From: Melampsora larici-populina 98AG31
Lineage: Eukaryota > Basidiomycota > Pucciniomycetes > Pucciniales > Melampsoraceae
Length of the DNA: 64,000 bases
Assembly: GCF_000204055.1 (NCBI RefSeq)
Contig: NW_006768769.1
Coordinates: 1,812,574 to 1,876,573 of the forward strand
Direction: 5' to 3'
Of this stretch, positions 22,248 through 31,837 are shown in pieces (the first letter of the stretch is position 1; the number at the start of each line of letters is the position of its first letter). Made by a program: the position numbers and the translations under genes. The notes beneath the pieces are model-generated. The model made no database searches and was not told where the DNA came from. It saw only the letters and a program-made list of their open reading frames with translations.

Positions 22248-24360
22248 ATGAATGAAGGAGAACGGTCTCTTACGGTTGAACTATTTGCCTCGTCCCACTC
22301 GTTTCTCTGTTTGTTTACACAGCCTAGTTCCAGTGATGGAGGCGCCGTTTTGAGAGTTGTTATTGCTGAGGATGACCACTTCAGTGCACCCGGAAATGAG
22401 ACCCTCGAAGAGAACAACCGCTCTTTAGATGCGGAGAAGGACCAGAGGTCAAACTCTGAGGACGAAGGATCAGACACCTCATCAGTTGACTCAACAATAA
22501 AACTCAAAGAGATCCTCCCTTTGAAAGACCGTGAGACATTCAAGGTCGAGGGCGTGGGGTTATGGCCTGCTCCGGTCACAACAGAGATGGAGTTAGATGA
22601 ATGGAGAACCTTGATGGAGAAAACAGGCTTACATGATGACATACCTTACATCCTAGATGGGTTTAGAGATGGTTTTTGCTTGGGTATTCCTCAGCACTCC
22701 CTGGGCGACAGGAGGTGGTACACACCGGAAAATCACTCATCAGCTTTGGAGGTGGAACACGAGATTGAGAGAACTTTGGAGAGAGAATTACGAGCGGGAA
22801 GGATAGCTGGTCCATTCACGCACGAGGAAGTTTTTGCCCATTATGGCTTCTTTCGCTCCAACCCAATGGGTAGCGCGGTCAATGGTGATGGATCACTTCG
22901 GTTAATCAACGATCTTTCCTATCCTAAACACAAGCCAGATATCCCCTCGGTGAACTCTTTTGTAAATAAGAAAAATTATGAAACCCGTTGGGATGATTTC
23001 AAGACAGTAGCTCGGTTTCTGGCGGCGAACCCAGGAGAATGGGATATGGCGTTAGTAGACTGGGCCAAAGCGTATCGGCAACTGGGGGTACACCCTTCAC
23101 AACGAAGGTTTCTAATAATTGTAGATTTCAAGGGTCGTGTTTGGGTGGACTTAGCTGTAGGATTCGGGGGGGTTGCGAGCTGTGGAGTCTTCGGTGCCCC
23201 AGCAGAGACGTGGAAGTGGATCGTGATGAAGAAGTTGAAATTCCCAGTTGTCTTCCGCTGGGTCGACGACAACCTGATTCTACGTCGCCCGAGTGAGAAG
23301 GAATCCTTGAAAGACATTGAAGATTTGAGTAGAAGGATGGGAGTCAAGACTAATCCAAAGAAAAACAGAGAATTTTGTGAGGAACAAAGGTTTCTAGGTT
23401 TTGTTTGGAATGGAGCCAAACACACAGTCAGACTTCCGACGGAGAAGCTTCATGAACGGAGAATGCAAGTGAAAGAGTTTCTGATAGAAGGGAAGGAGTG
23501 GAGACTCTCACAAGTAGACATGTTTGTCGGTAGGCTCGTACACACGGTGTACATTGCTCCTCACATGGCCCCTTACCTTAGTTCCCTCTACAGGTGGAAA
23601 AAGGGTTGGAGAAACAAACATGTGTTGAGGAAGACACCGGTGGACATGATAGACGATCTTAAGGAGTGGGATATTTGTTTGTCCTGTTTTGACTCGTGCC
23701 CCATTGCACCTAATCCAGTGGCAGAGGATGTTGGGTGGGTAGGGGATGCAGCGTCGTCCTTTGGGTACGTGTGCATGAGATCGTGAACTAAAACATCACT
23801 TGAGACCTGTACTGACTTTATGATCGTTTTGATGTCGACCTATGTCATTTACCAACGTCATTCACCTTAGGATTGGTGTTCTGATTGGCCAGTATTGGGC
23901 CTGTTTCAAATTCGTCCCGGACTGGGAGACGAAGGGACAAGACTTGACCAAGAGAAGGATCACGTGGGCGGAGACCGTCGCAATCAGACTCGGCCTGCTG
24001 GTGCTTGAAAAGACGACCCAAGTGAAAGGTAGACGCTTTATGGTTCGCACTGACAACACAACTACAGAACACGCCATAAAAAAGAGGAAGTCAAAAGATG
24101 TCGATGTTAATAATGAGTGGAAGCTGATACAGAGGTTACTGACCCGCTTAAGCTGTAACGTGAAACAGCGACGTGTTTCATCAAAAGACAACAAAGCCGA
24201 CACGCTGTCAAGAGGGACACTAGAAAAAGATCTTCTCTGGTTCAACGAAGTTCGAGTAACCATCCCCGACGATTTAGAACCCCTACTCACTCAAATCACT
24301 CCGACTGTCCCAGACACCGATGACGAATACAGATCGGCGGGATCCAAGATCACGCTCTGA
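22248..24360 (+). CDS. DIRS-like reverse transcriptase-RNase H, 2 exons, 668 aa
   Basis: Exons 22248-23764 and 23871-24360 flank a 106-bp intron (GTACGT...CTTAG). Splicing joins SSFG to IGVLIGQYWA, the typical start of the DIRS RNase H, and gives an uninterrupted frame. RT motifs: LRLINDLSYPK (about residue 217), first catalytic Asp in ALVDWAKAYRQLG (D271), GFGGVASCGVFGAP, and VFRWVDDN with the D340-D341 pair. RNase H acidic residues are in VGDAAS, TWAETVAI, VRTDNTT and KDNKADTLSRG. All catalytic positions appear intact. The 3' end overlaps the recombinase start by 41 bp in another frame, typical of compact DIRS elements. It copies element RNA into cDNA. Confidence 0.85.
23765..23870 (+). other. 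106-bp intron in the RT-RNase H gene
   Basis: GTACGT donor and CTTAG acceptor. Removing it converts an RNase H domain broken by stops into a continuous one, with the phase preserved (GG/G). Introns in DIRS ORFs are known from some lineages. Confidence 0.75.
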
Positions 24361-25492
24361 GAATCCGGTTGACTCGGAAGCTGCTAATATAAAGAAGGTC
24401 ACGAAACCATTTGGAGCGTTCAAAAGCGATGCTCTTGGGATCGATCGATCGGAAACCGACAAGATTCAGCTTCATTTCCTAAGAGGTTCATGGAGAGACG
24501 GGACTTTAAGACATTACAATTCAGGAGTTGTGAAATTGCAACGCTTCGCATTATTAAAGGGTATAGATCGCAGACTTCTCTTACCAATCGACCAAGATGT
24601 CCTGCTGAGGTTTGTGGTATGGGGTTCAAAGAAAAACGAAAATTTAGCGGCATGCGACGAATCAGTGAAATCGACGACTTTGAAGGCTTACATCGCTGGG
24701 ATAAAAGCTTGGCACAAGTTTCATAGAAAAGATTACCCTATTAAGATGGACGACTCAGTAAATTTACTCATTCGAGCCTCTCTTTGGGTGGAGATGGAAC
24801 AAAAGATGTTGAACAAAATCCGGCCCCCAGTCCTGGTCTCGGATCTCATGGCACTGGTGAAGGCTCTAAAGGTCGGAGATGAAGCTCATCTAGTGCTGAT
24901 GGCCATCGCACTGGTGGCGTTTTGGGGTACCGCGAGACTCGGAGAGTTGGTCTCTGATGACCCCAAGAAGAGACTGCCTCGATGGAGTGATGTAAAGTGG
25001 GCCGAGGACCTCTCGTATGCTACAATCGACCTTCACGATGCGAAAACGGCTAAGCCAGGGGAGATTCAAAAAATCCAGCTCATTCGCCAACGATCCATGC
25101 TGGACCCGGTGAGAGTTCTAAAGTTACTCTACGACTTTCGTCCAAAACGCCCGACGGATCTAGTCTTTGGGTTCGCCTTTGAGGGAAAGATTATCGGGTT
25201 TAAGAAGCGTATGGTGATTGATGCGTTCAGAGGTTTATGGAACGAAAGTCGTGCCCCGAAAGATCAAGCTTTGTATGGACACTCGTTCCGGATAGGTGGA
25301 GCCTCGTTGAGGTGGAACCTCGGTACTAGCAGGGAGAGGATAAAGGAGAACGGTTGTTGGTCATCTGATGCATACATGATCTACCTTCGCAAGTTTAGCG
25401 ACAAAGAATTGAAAGATACCATAAAGCTGTTGAAGTCCATTCGAATCGAGGATGGTGAAGAGGGTGTAATCGGACCAATTGTAGATGTTTGA
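24320..25492 (+). CDS. DIRS-like tyrosine recombinase, 390 aa
   Basis: The catalytic set of the tyrosine recombinase/phage integrase family is visible: Arg206 in GTARLGEL, His321-x-x-Arg324 in HSFRIGGAS, Trp347 in NGCWSSD and nucleophile Tyr355 in AYMIYLR (Tyr352 is the alternative). The N-terminal 150 residues form the usual core-binding helical domain. ATG 24320 is the first in frame and overlaps the end of RT-RNase H by 41 bp, so translation probably needs reinitiation or a separate transcript. The enzyme integrates the circular DNA intermediate of DIRS elements without target duplication. The frame is open over its full length with no missing key residue. Confidence 0.9.
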   Translation: MTNTDRRDPRSRSENPVDSEAANIKKVTKPFGAFKSDALGIDRSETDKIQLHFLRGSWRDGTLRHYNSGVVKLQRFALLKGIDRRLLLPIDQDVLLRFVVWGSKKNENLAACDESVKSTTLKAYIAGIKAWHKFHRKDYPIKMDDSVNLLIRASLWVEMEQKMLNKIRPPVLVSDLMALVKALKVGDEAHLVLMAIALVAFWGTARLGELVSDDPKKRLPRWSDVKWAEDLSYATIDLHDAKTAKPGEIQKIQLIRQRSMLDPVRVLKLLYDFRPKRPTDLVFGFAFEGKIIGFKKRMVIDAFRGLWNESRAPKDQALYGHSFRIGGASLRWNLGTSRERIKENGCWSSDAYMIYLRKFSDKELKDTIKLLKSIRIEDGEEGVIGPIVDV

Positions 25493-25504
25493 GTCATATC
25501 TGTA

Positions 25505-25547
25505 ACAGCCCAGTTGGTTAAGGCGCCTATCTTTAGACGGTAGTGGA
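25505..25547 (+). other. tRNA-like 5' half (A-box and anticodon-arm-like)
   Basis: CAGCCCAGTTGGTTAAGGCG resembles a tRNA D arm and polymerase III A box. Directly after it, CTATC/TTTAGAC/GGTAG folds as a 5-bp anticodon stem with a 7-base loop and anticodon TAG (Leu). No T arm (GGTTCGA-type B box) follows, so it is not a tRNA gene. It may be a truncated tRNA or SINE head, or coincidence, just after the recombinase stop. Confidence 0.3.
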
Positions 25548-25815
25548 GGAGACAATCATCGTAATTTTAAAAATTTTGATGCTAGAATTGAGGAAATAGA
25601 GTTTATTTCGTGTCGGAAGTGATCACAGTAGATGCAGCTGACAGAAATTTAAAGTTTCTGTAGTTCATACACTTTTGTACAGATCTATAAGGCGGACGCC
25701 ACAACACGCTTTTTGTAGATCTCGTACTAGAGATTGTGTGTGAGCTACACCCTACTTAATCAGAGGGTGTGTGTCACATCTCAGTAGTGTTCCTTTCCTG
25801 GGGGGAGGCCTGACA

Positions 25816-25907
25816 CTCGCGAGAGCACAGAGTTAGGGGAGGTTCGACTTCCCAAGGCTCACGGCTCTGCCAGCTCTCGTGAGAGTAGGGGTTGAGAAGT
25901 CGAACCT
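25816..25907. repeat. Interleaved inverted repeats (pseudoknot-like order)
   Basis: A (CTCGCGAGAGC, about 25816) pairs with A' (GCTCTCGTGAG, about 25873). B (AGGTTCGACTTC, about 25840) pairs with B' (GAAGTCGAACCT, about 25896). The order A-B-A'-B' cannot form two nested hairpins at once. A and A' are also near-palindromic themselves. Confidence 0.65.
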
Positions 25908-26150
25908 TCTCAGGTATGTTCTCGCCCCTCAGGCAGTAGTCTTGAATGCAGCTTATTGAGCGATATTTGAGGCCTACCGCCTTTTGGGGCCATCCCCACA
26001 CCACGTATAGGGTATTGGGTCTTTTACAAGACTAGGTATTCTAGGTGGAAGGACACACTTGAGGAGTTTAGACAACTCCATGGGAGACGAACTATACACT
26101 CTAGAATAGTTCTTCACTTTCCTTCTGTCCACTCAGCTTGCTCTCTCCCG

Positions 26151-26641
26151 AGTTAGGAATGGACTTTCAACTTTCCAGGATTCCCGGCTCATACCCTAAA
26201 TCTGAAGTAAGGAGCAATGGTAATGGTCCTAAGGAAGTTGAACTTGGCCACTGGATTGTGTAATGGTACTAGATTACTGATCATGGACTGAAAAGATCAT
26301 GCTATGCAGTGCCACATTCTAACTGGCAAATTGAAGGGGATCACTATTAGCTTGCCAAAGATGAGGTTACATCATGAAGGCAGCAAAGAATGCCCAATAT
26401 TTCCTGTTATTTGGTACCAGTTCCCAGTAGTACAAGCTGTTTGTATGACAATAAATAAAAGTCAAGGTCAAACTTTGGAGCAGGTGACAGTACTGCTACC
26501 AAATCCTGTCTTTACTCATGGCCAATTGTATGTAGCTTTGTCGCGATGCACTTCATCCGCAAATGTCCATGTGTGCATCACATCAGACAATGACTCCGTA
26601 ACTACTAAAAATATAGTATATCACCTAGTTCTAATCTTCTG
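26151..26641 (+). pseudogene. Helitron helicase C-terminal part, continued after the DIRS insertion
   Basis: Translation gives FPGFPAHTLNL, then MVLRKLNLATGLCNGTRLLI, closely matching FPGFPDHSITF and MVLRNVNLGTGLCNGTRLVI of the second Helitron. The ORF at 26304-26642 ends with the PIF1-type C-terminal helicase motifs: TINKSQGQTLEQV and FTHGQLYVALSRC. Stops at about 26190 and 26289 make it a pseudogene. It belongs to the same gene as 16388-18465. Confidence 0.85.
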
Positions 26642-27269
26642 AGAGCAATCAGATGCATTTCTTTCAATCAACAACACTTGGCATAAAACATTTTTTTCCT
26701 CAATAGATCTGTTGTTCTTGATTAAGAGTATGAACTGATATGTTGATATTTATCACAAATTGTTTTATGAGGAATATATTCCACGCGTCTATGTTTTTGA
26801 AATCACCACCATCATATCAACATATACGCTCAATTGAAACACATGTGTTCAATGGATCAATTTGAGCTAATTGATCTGGTTGATTACCGTCATTGATCCC
26901 CGTCGGGAATTTTAAAATCGATGACCCATGTTCTGTTCTCATGACATATCATGGAGCAAGTGAGCAATCATATATTGTGTTAACAAAGATTCTTGAGATG
27001 GTGACTTCTTCGCTCACTATGCAGTGCTTTTGTGACTGAATCAAAGATAGGCTTGCACTTACTATATTTCCACAAGGTGCGTTACATGGGTAATATGCGA
27101 CCAGAGTGCATAGTGTTCCGCTTTGATACTACAATTGAGCGATGAAAGGGTGATGTTGAGGCAATTTTGGCTCATAAAAATTTCATGTGAGGTATTTATC
27201 AAGATGTGTAAAACGGACTGAGGAGCTGGGACCCGTTGGGTACCGCAAGCATGGGCGTAGACTGTCACC
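26642..27269. other. Gene-free spacer
   Basis: No open frame with recognisable content. The 3' end of the decayed Helitron should lie here but I found no convincing hairpin followed by CTRR. Confidence 0.5.
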
Positions 27270-27467
27270 GCCAACATATTTACCTCGGATTGGAAAATCC
27301 AAGGTATTATCGGATTACCAACCTCTGACAGAAGCTGTCCAAGGTTTTGATCCGAGGCAATTCCCAGCGCAGAAGATTACCTCGGACAAAAACCTCGGAC
27401 AGACCTTGTCCGAGGTTTTACCTCCGATGATGCCTCGGATTCCGCAACCCGAGGCATCTATGTTGGC
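27270..27467. mobile_element. Small MITE-like element (about 198 bp)
   Basis: Left end CCAACATATTTACCTCGG and right end, in reverse complement, CCAACATAGATGCCTCGG form ~20-bp imperfect TIRs. The interior contains at least seven copies of CCTCGG or CCGAGG, giving several alternative hairpins (for instance ACCTCGGACAAAAACCTCGGACAGACCTTGTCCGAGG in part). No coding capacity. No certain target duplication. Confidence 0.6.
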
Positions 27468-27689
27468 AGTGTGTGTTATCGCGTTTCTGTGAACTTTGTT
27501 CGATATTTTTCTTCTCACTTTGCAATCACACTTTCTCAAAGTCGGACCCTCACTGGGTAGGTTCCGTCCACTTCCTCTCCATAAGACTCTGTTCTTCCAT
27601 TTGCTACTGCTTATACCTTAAACACCAATCTTTTCATCATTGTTAGCTTCTCTGAATTAACACAATGGTTATACTGATGCATTTTGACC

Positions 27690-28440
27690 CTCTGTTGTTT
27701 AGGGGTTGGTGAATTTTGGTATAAATTGGTTTGGATTCAGGCTTTGTTCAAGGTATGGTCTTCTCGGTCATTCTTTTGTTCATGATTTGAGGCCCAGGGC
27801 ATGAGTGGATATTGCCTTGGTGTCCGTACTGTTGTAGATGGTAATTGTCCAAGATAACAGGATCCTGTTTCCAAATGTGGGAGGGAACCATAGTCTTGTT
27901 TTTGTCATCTATCACACTACAGATATCGAGGCATCATCTATTTGCCGCTTGAACAGCTTTTGATTCACTCCTGCCGCCTCCTACTGTCTCCAGATGAAAA
28001 GATACTAATATTTTTCACAGCTTGCTCACCTTTTTGTGTAGTTCTTTGCGCAATTCTCATACACTGGACCACCCTTGAGTCTCATTTCAAGTATTTTTAT
28101 CAAGTCGGGATTTTTGGTGGAAATTGTTTGGAATTTGGCATCCTTTTAAGGTATGTCCTTTGCAACCAATTCATTTTTAAGTTGATCTCAAAGGCATGAG
28201 TGGAGAGCGCCTTGATATCAACAGTTTCCAGACAACAATTGCCGCTTGGCCAGCTTTTGATTCAGTCCCGACGCCTTTGACTGGGTCCAGAATACAGAAT
28301 ACTGATGATGCTCACCGCTTGCGTGCTTGGACAAATGGTTTTTTCCACAGGTATCATACAATTGAGGAACTTGGACATGTTGTTCAAGTAAGCGTTCTCA
28401 GCTTCAATACCTGTTTTTCATTAATTTTAATGGTTTTATG
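27690..28440 (+). pseudogene. Tandemly duplicated fragment of an unassigned gene
   Basis: The block at about 27705-28010 recurs, diverged, at about 28095-28330. Shared landmarks: TTGGTTTGGATTC/TTGTTTGGAATTT, GGCATGAGTGGA, and GCCGCTTG..CAGCTTTTGATTCA(C/G)TCC. The second copy reads as MSGERLDINSFQTTIAAWPAF followed by HRYHTIEELGHVVQ. I do not recognise the family. Neither copy has a complete frame. Confidence 0.45.
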
Positions 28441-28859
28441 AAGGCTGGACCGACATTGTCTCAGAAGCCATGATTGCTTCTTTGGTGATGTACCAAGGTT
28501 ACACCTTCCGGTTTCAAAATTTGGCCTGATTGAGCCTTAGATCTGACAGCTGATCAGTTCTAGCAAGTTTACCACCTTTTTTGCTATTCTTGATGATAAT
28601 TCTGACCACTTTTTATTACTTTTACCTTCCCAGTGGGTGTCTCAAAATCACAAAACCATGATACTAAGTATGTTCTCTGTGCCCGTCTACTATCTTGCTT
28701 GATGTGTCTGGTCGAAGGCTAACAAATACATGGTCACGGGTACAAGCTGGCATGCTTAGAACAGCTCAGTTCGCTAGCCATGCTAACTAAGTTCAACACA
28801 CTGATTCACTATTGTTTACTTCCTCGGGTTCCTTCTGCTTGTTTGTAGGCTTGATCAGC

Positions 28860-29680
28860 AGGCAGTATCCAAAACAATGCAAAAAAAATCTGTGAGTATT
28901 CTCAAATATAACAAGGAGAGGGACAAGAGTCGTGGCAAACTCAGAGCCAAGCGTAAGCTCAAACTTGAGCACAGCAATCATATGGATAGAATGGTGTCAA
29001 GATCATCACGTTTCCACTCTGCAAGCCAAACTGAGCCGCCCTTTTGGTATACCTAAAAGCTGCCAAATTTATATTTTCAAGAAGTATGATCTAGATGCCT
29101 TGCCTAACAATCCCCAAATTAGGATCAGCTTTGGCAACTCAGGGCTTTTGGACTCAGAAATTGGAAGGTGCTCCAAGTGAATTGTCTCATACCTTTCTTG
29201 CTGATGTCTGCTGAGAACAGGGAAGATATGGAGTTTGTTGTACAAACTCTATATCAGCACACGTTTGCACAGGGCCTGGTTGAGATCAATGGTTTGGCTC
29301 AGGGATTGGTAGATTGGGGGGAAATGAGGTCTGCGGGATTCAGGCCAGGCTCATATAAGCGTTGGAAAATGGGTCAAGAATTGGAGAGCACGGTTTTAAG
29401 ACTGATCGCTCAAACAACACTAATCTGTTGATCTTTCTGCTTTTCAGGTGTCACTGCTCTGGACGCCAGGACTGGAAAGAGTGAAGAATTGATCCGCAAG
29501 GATCAAGAGAGGATGCTTGATCTTTCTTGGGTCAACAAGACTCTTGCAGAATGGATTTCAATGTTGTGCATGCATGCCTTCAGATCCAATCAAGACTCAG
29601 CTATTGAGTATGCACTGCAAACATCATTCGGGTTCCCCAAGTGGGCAGGAAAAAATGATTGGGAGTATGATTTGTCATAA
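28860..29680 (+). pseudogene. Unassigned decayed coding region
   Basis: Plus-strand frames encode a basic segment (SILKYNKERDKSRGKLRAKRK, then LEHSNHMDRMVSR). After frame changes come IPFLLMSAENREDMEFVVQT with GSYKRWKMGQELE, and after a likely intron near 29410-29448, ALDARTGKSEELIRKDQERM ending at a stop near 29678. The order and an intron-like junction suggest remains of one multi-exon gene. The basic N-terminal motif resembles ORFs that accompany fungal CACTA-type elements, but that is a weak impression. Confidence 0.3.
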
Positions 29681-29695
29681 AATGGTCTATCACTC

Positions 29696-30152
29696 CACAC
29701 CTGAACCATAACACCCACACTACATATGTGTAGCAGGCTCAGTGAATATGTGGTTATCATGTACATACAGTTCTGCTCAGTTATCTGCTCATCAGGATAA
29801 GTTCTTCATATGTAATACATGCTGTAACTTCTTTCAGATTGAAAAAAGCTTCCAAAAGATTGACTACATACACTGACTCAATGTTTTGGTGTGATCTCAT
29901 CAACTCAACTGCATGTAACACACTTTCTGTTACTAAGACATAGCTTCAACAATATTGCTTGAGCAGCTACAGAATGATATGTAGTAAATTTTTGGGAAAA
30001 AAATTCCAAAGTCGAAAAAGTTACATGTGGTATAACATGTGATTTATTTATTCTGATGGGCAAAAAACTGAGCAGACCTGTATGTACATGATAGACAACT
30101 ATTGACTCAGCTTGCTGCGCATATGTAGTGTGGGTGAAATGGCTCAGGTGTG
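29696..30152. mobile_element. MITE/foldback element with ~110-bp TIRs (457 bp)
   Basis: The left arm (CACACCTGAACCATAACACC, then CACACTACATATGTG) pairs with the right arm read in reverse complement (CACACCTGAGCCATTTCACC, then CACACTACATATGCG). Pairing continues through ATCATGTACATACAG and CTGCTCAGTT for roughly 110 bp at about 80% identity by eye. No coding sequence. A clear target duplication was not seen. Confidence 0.75.
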
Positions 30153-30263
30153 CAGTATTAGATTCTTTTATGAAAAACTGTACTATTAATCATTTTCCTC
30201 TTCCAAATTGGGGAAGTTGAATGATGTTTACAGTGATGAGGTCCCCTCATTTGCTGACAAGGA

Positions 30264-30716
30264 TTGGTCAAAATCACCAAACGCAAACATATTTGCTTTG
30301 AGTGTAGTGGTCACGCATGGTGGGTTCAACAACAATGCCACACCAATCATGATGTGACTGCTTATACATATGTGATCCTTACCAAAACTAATTGGACGAT
30401 GGGCGCACTCCACTGTGTTCAGTCTTACAATTATCTAGGAGACACGACAGGTACTTATTTCATGCTTAATCAATATCACGTGGAATTGGTTCTCGAGCTT
30501 TGTGATGGTGTAGTGGAGAGTGTTTGGGCGTCAGATGAGGTTCACCAGACCTCACCTTCAATAACGTATGACAAAGGTAGTGTTGCCATGCCGCCCAGGG
30601 ACTCCCCAATCACACAGTTCAGATGCTCCTTGCAAATAAATGAAGCTTTGCTCAACCAGATTGAAGGTATGCTGAAGATAAGAGAAAGGAAATCAAGTAA
30701 GGAATGGGGCCTCTAA
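30264..30716 (+). pseudogene. Unassigned open frame, 150 codons
   Basis: Open from MVKITKRKHICFECSGHAWW to a stop at 30716, with internal DSPITQFRCSLQINEALLNQ. No known motif is recognised. It lies just downstream of the foldback element and on the same strand as the remnants at 27.7-29.7 kb. It may be another exon of the same lost gene. Confidence 0.3.
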
Positions 30717-31282
30717 ACGAAAAAGGTGGTCAAGTGTTACAAGCAAGAAGTCAATTTCAAACTGAGCAAGCTGTGACAACTTGAGTTATAAAGCTAAATG
30801 TTATGTAATCAAAGAATATGTGTGCCTTTGCAGGGTTGTTATAACTTCATTTCCATACCAATTTTGGCAATACATTTATGCAAGGTTGTTTTTCAAAATT
30901 TTGCTGGACTGGAGTGTGGTGTCTTGGTGTGCCCGTGTTTTGTTCATGTAGGTAATGACGTGGAAGGTCACTTTGTCCGACTTTGAATTGTTTGCCTGAC
31001 GGGCAAGTTTGGGACTATGTAGTTTACTGTGAAAAAAATGTGAGGTTGATTTGTGGCATGACCCATCATTGTTGTTATCAAGTGGTTTTTGCAAGCAACA
31101 TACTGTTTTGATTGCGGGTGAGGTGGCTGGATTGCAATGCATGGCTGGGGTCTCACTTGATCATGTTCTGGGACAGTGATTATTCACAGGATTTACACCT
31201 GTGGTCCAAAATTACGCTAGTTGACCCCAACCAATCAGACCACTTCCTCAAGGTGCAAATATCACCCTATAATATCTGAAAC
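30717..31282. other. Gene-free spacer
   Basis: Short frames only, no recognisable domains or repeats. Confidence 0.5.
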
Positions 31283-31837
31283 GTGAGTCTGGTTTGTTTT
31301 GATAATCATGCGTCTTATTTGAAGATGGCCACACTGAATACAGCTCCTGCTCAGCTCCTTCCGGTTGCAGTTCTTGGAATAGTGTTATCTTACTTCACAA
31401 GTCAATCCACTCCCAACTTTCCAATTGATATGAGCGCTGCGGACCAGGCTTTCTTTGATCATTTGACTGTGGTACGCTTGCTTAGCCTACACTTAGTCAG
31501 CAAGTCTTGGTCAACTGCGGTTATACCCCTTGCATACCAATCTCTACGGTTAAACCAACAATTCACGAGCATCGATTGGGCTAAAGCATTGAAGCACCTC
31601 AAAATCAATACCTGGATGACATACTTGCGCCGGCTTTGCTTTGATAACCTATTATGTCCAAGTTCACATCTTAATATTGATTCAGATAGTATATGTACAA
31701 CATCACAGACTTTGGGCCTTGAGCTTGGGTATGGTGAAACGGATTACCTCATAATCTGGACTAGCCCTATCAGCGGCGGGCGCCGCACAGCTCTTGCTCT
31801 TCCACTTAAACACTTGCTGATATTCAGTACATTGTAA
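31283..31837 (+). pseudogene. F-box-like protein, N-terminal half
   Basis: The first methionine with sensible context is at 31325 (MATLNTAPAQLLPVAV). Residues LLPVAVLGIVLSYF, then VRLLSLHLVSKSWSTAVIPLAYQSLRL, match the F-box pattern (Leu-Pro start, Leu/Val-rich middle, Val-Ser-Lys-x-Trp end) that recruits substrates to SCF ubiquitin ligases. The Leu-rich continuation (ALKHLKINTWMTYLRRLCF) suits an LRR-type F-box protein. The frame ends at 31837, and a matching C-terminal portion lies at 35445-36053 after about 3.6 kb of other sequence. I infer a broken gene, possibly a captured host fragment. Confidence 0.5.

Larger units (their letters stand above)
18466..26150 (+). mobile_element. DIRS-like tyrosine-recombinase retrotransposon (about 7.7 kb) inserted in the Helitron
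   Basis: Helitron homology stops near 18460 and resumes near 26150. The interval encodes, in order, Gag-like ORF1 pieces (19329-21944), RT-RNase H (22248-24360) and a tyrosine recombinase (24320-25492). That is the gene order of the DIRS order of YR retrotransposons. No LTR, integrase or aspartic protease is present, as expected. A 110-bp-period repeat lies at the left edge and a structured region at the right. I could not identify the inverted terminal repeats or internal complementary region. About 40 codons of Helitron seem to be lost at the junction, so exact ends are approximate. Confidence 0.75.
25493..26150. other. 3' untranslated/terminal region of the DIRS-like element
   Basis: No gene here. 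It contains the tRNA-like segment and a strongly self-complementary block at 25816-25907. The 3' terminal repeat and internal complementary region of a DIRS element should be here, but I could not pair it convincingly with the 18.47-19.3 kb left end. Confidence 0.45.
15700..26641 (+). mobile_element. Decayed Helitron with nested MITE and DIRS insertions
   Basis: Rep fragments (15782-16387) and the helicase up to about 18465 continue after a 7.7-kb interruption at about 26150-26641. Each piece matches, in order, the better preserved Helitron at 59538-64000. The 5' part of Rep is missing, replaced upstream by Plavaka sequence. Multiple stops show an old copy. The termini (5' TC and 3' hairpin-CTRR) could not be located. 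Confidence 0.75.

Noticed and set aside
25505..25547. Functional tRNA-Leu gene
   Set aside because: Only the D and anticodon arms are recognisable. No T arm or matching acceptor strand.
18466..26150. LTR retrotransposon interpretation of the plus-strand retroelement
   Set aside because: No LTR pair, no protease or integrase, and a clear tyrosine recombinase follows the RNase H.
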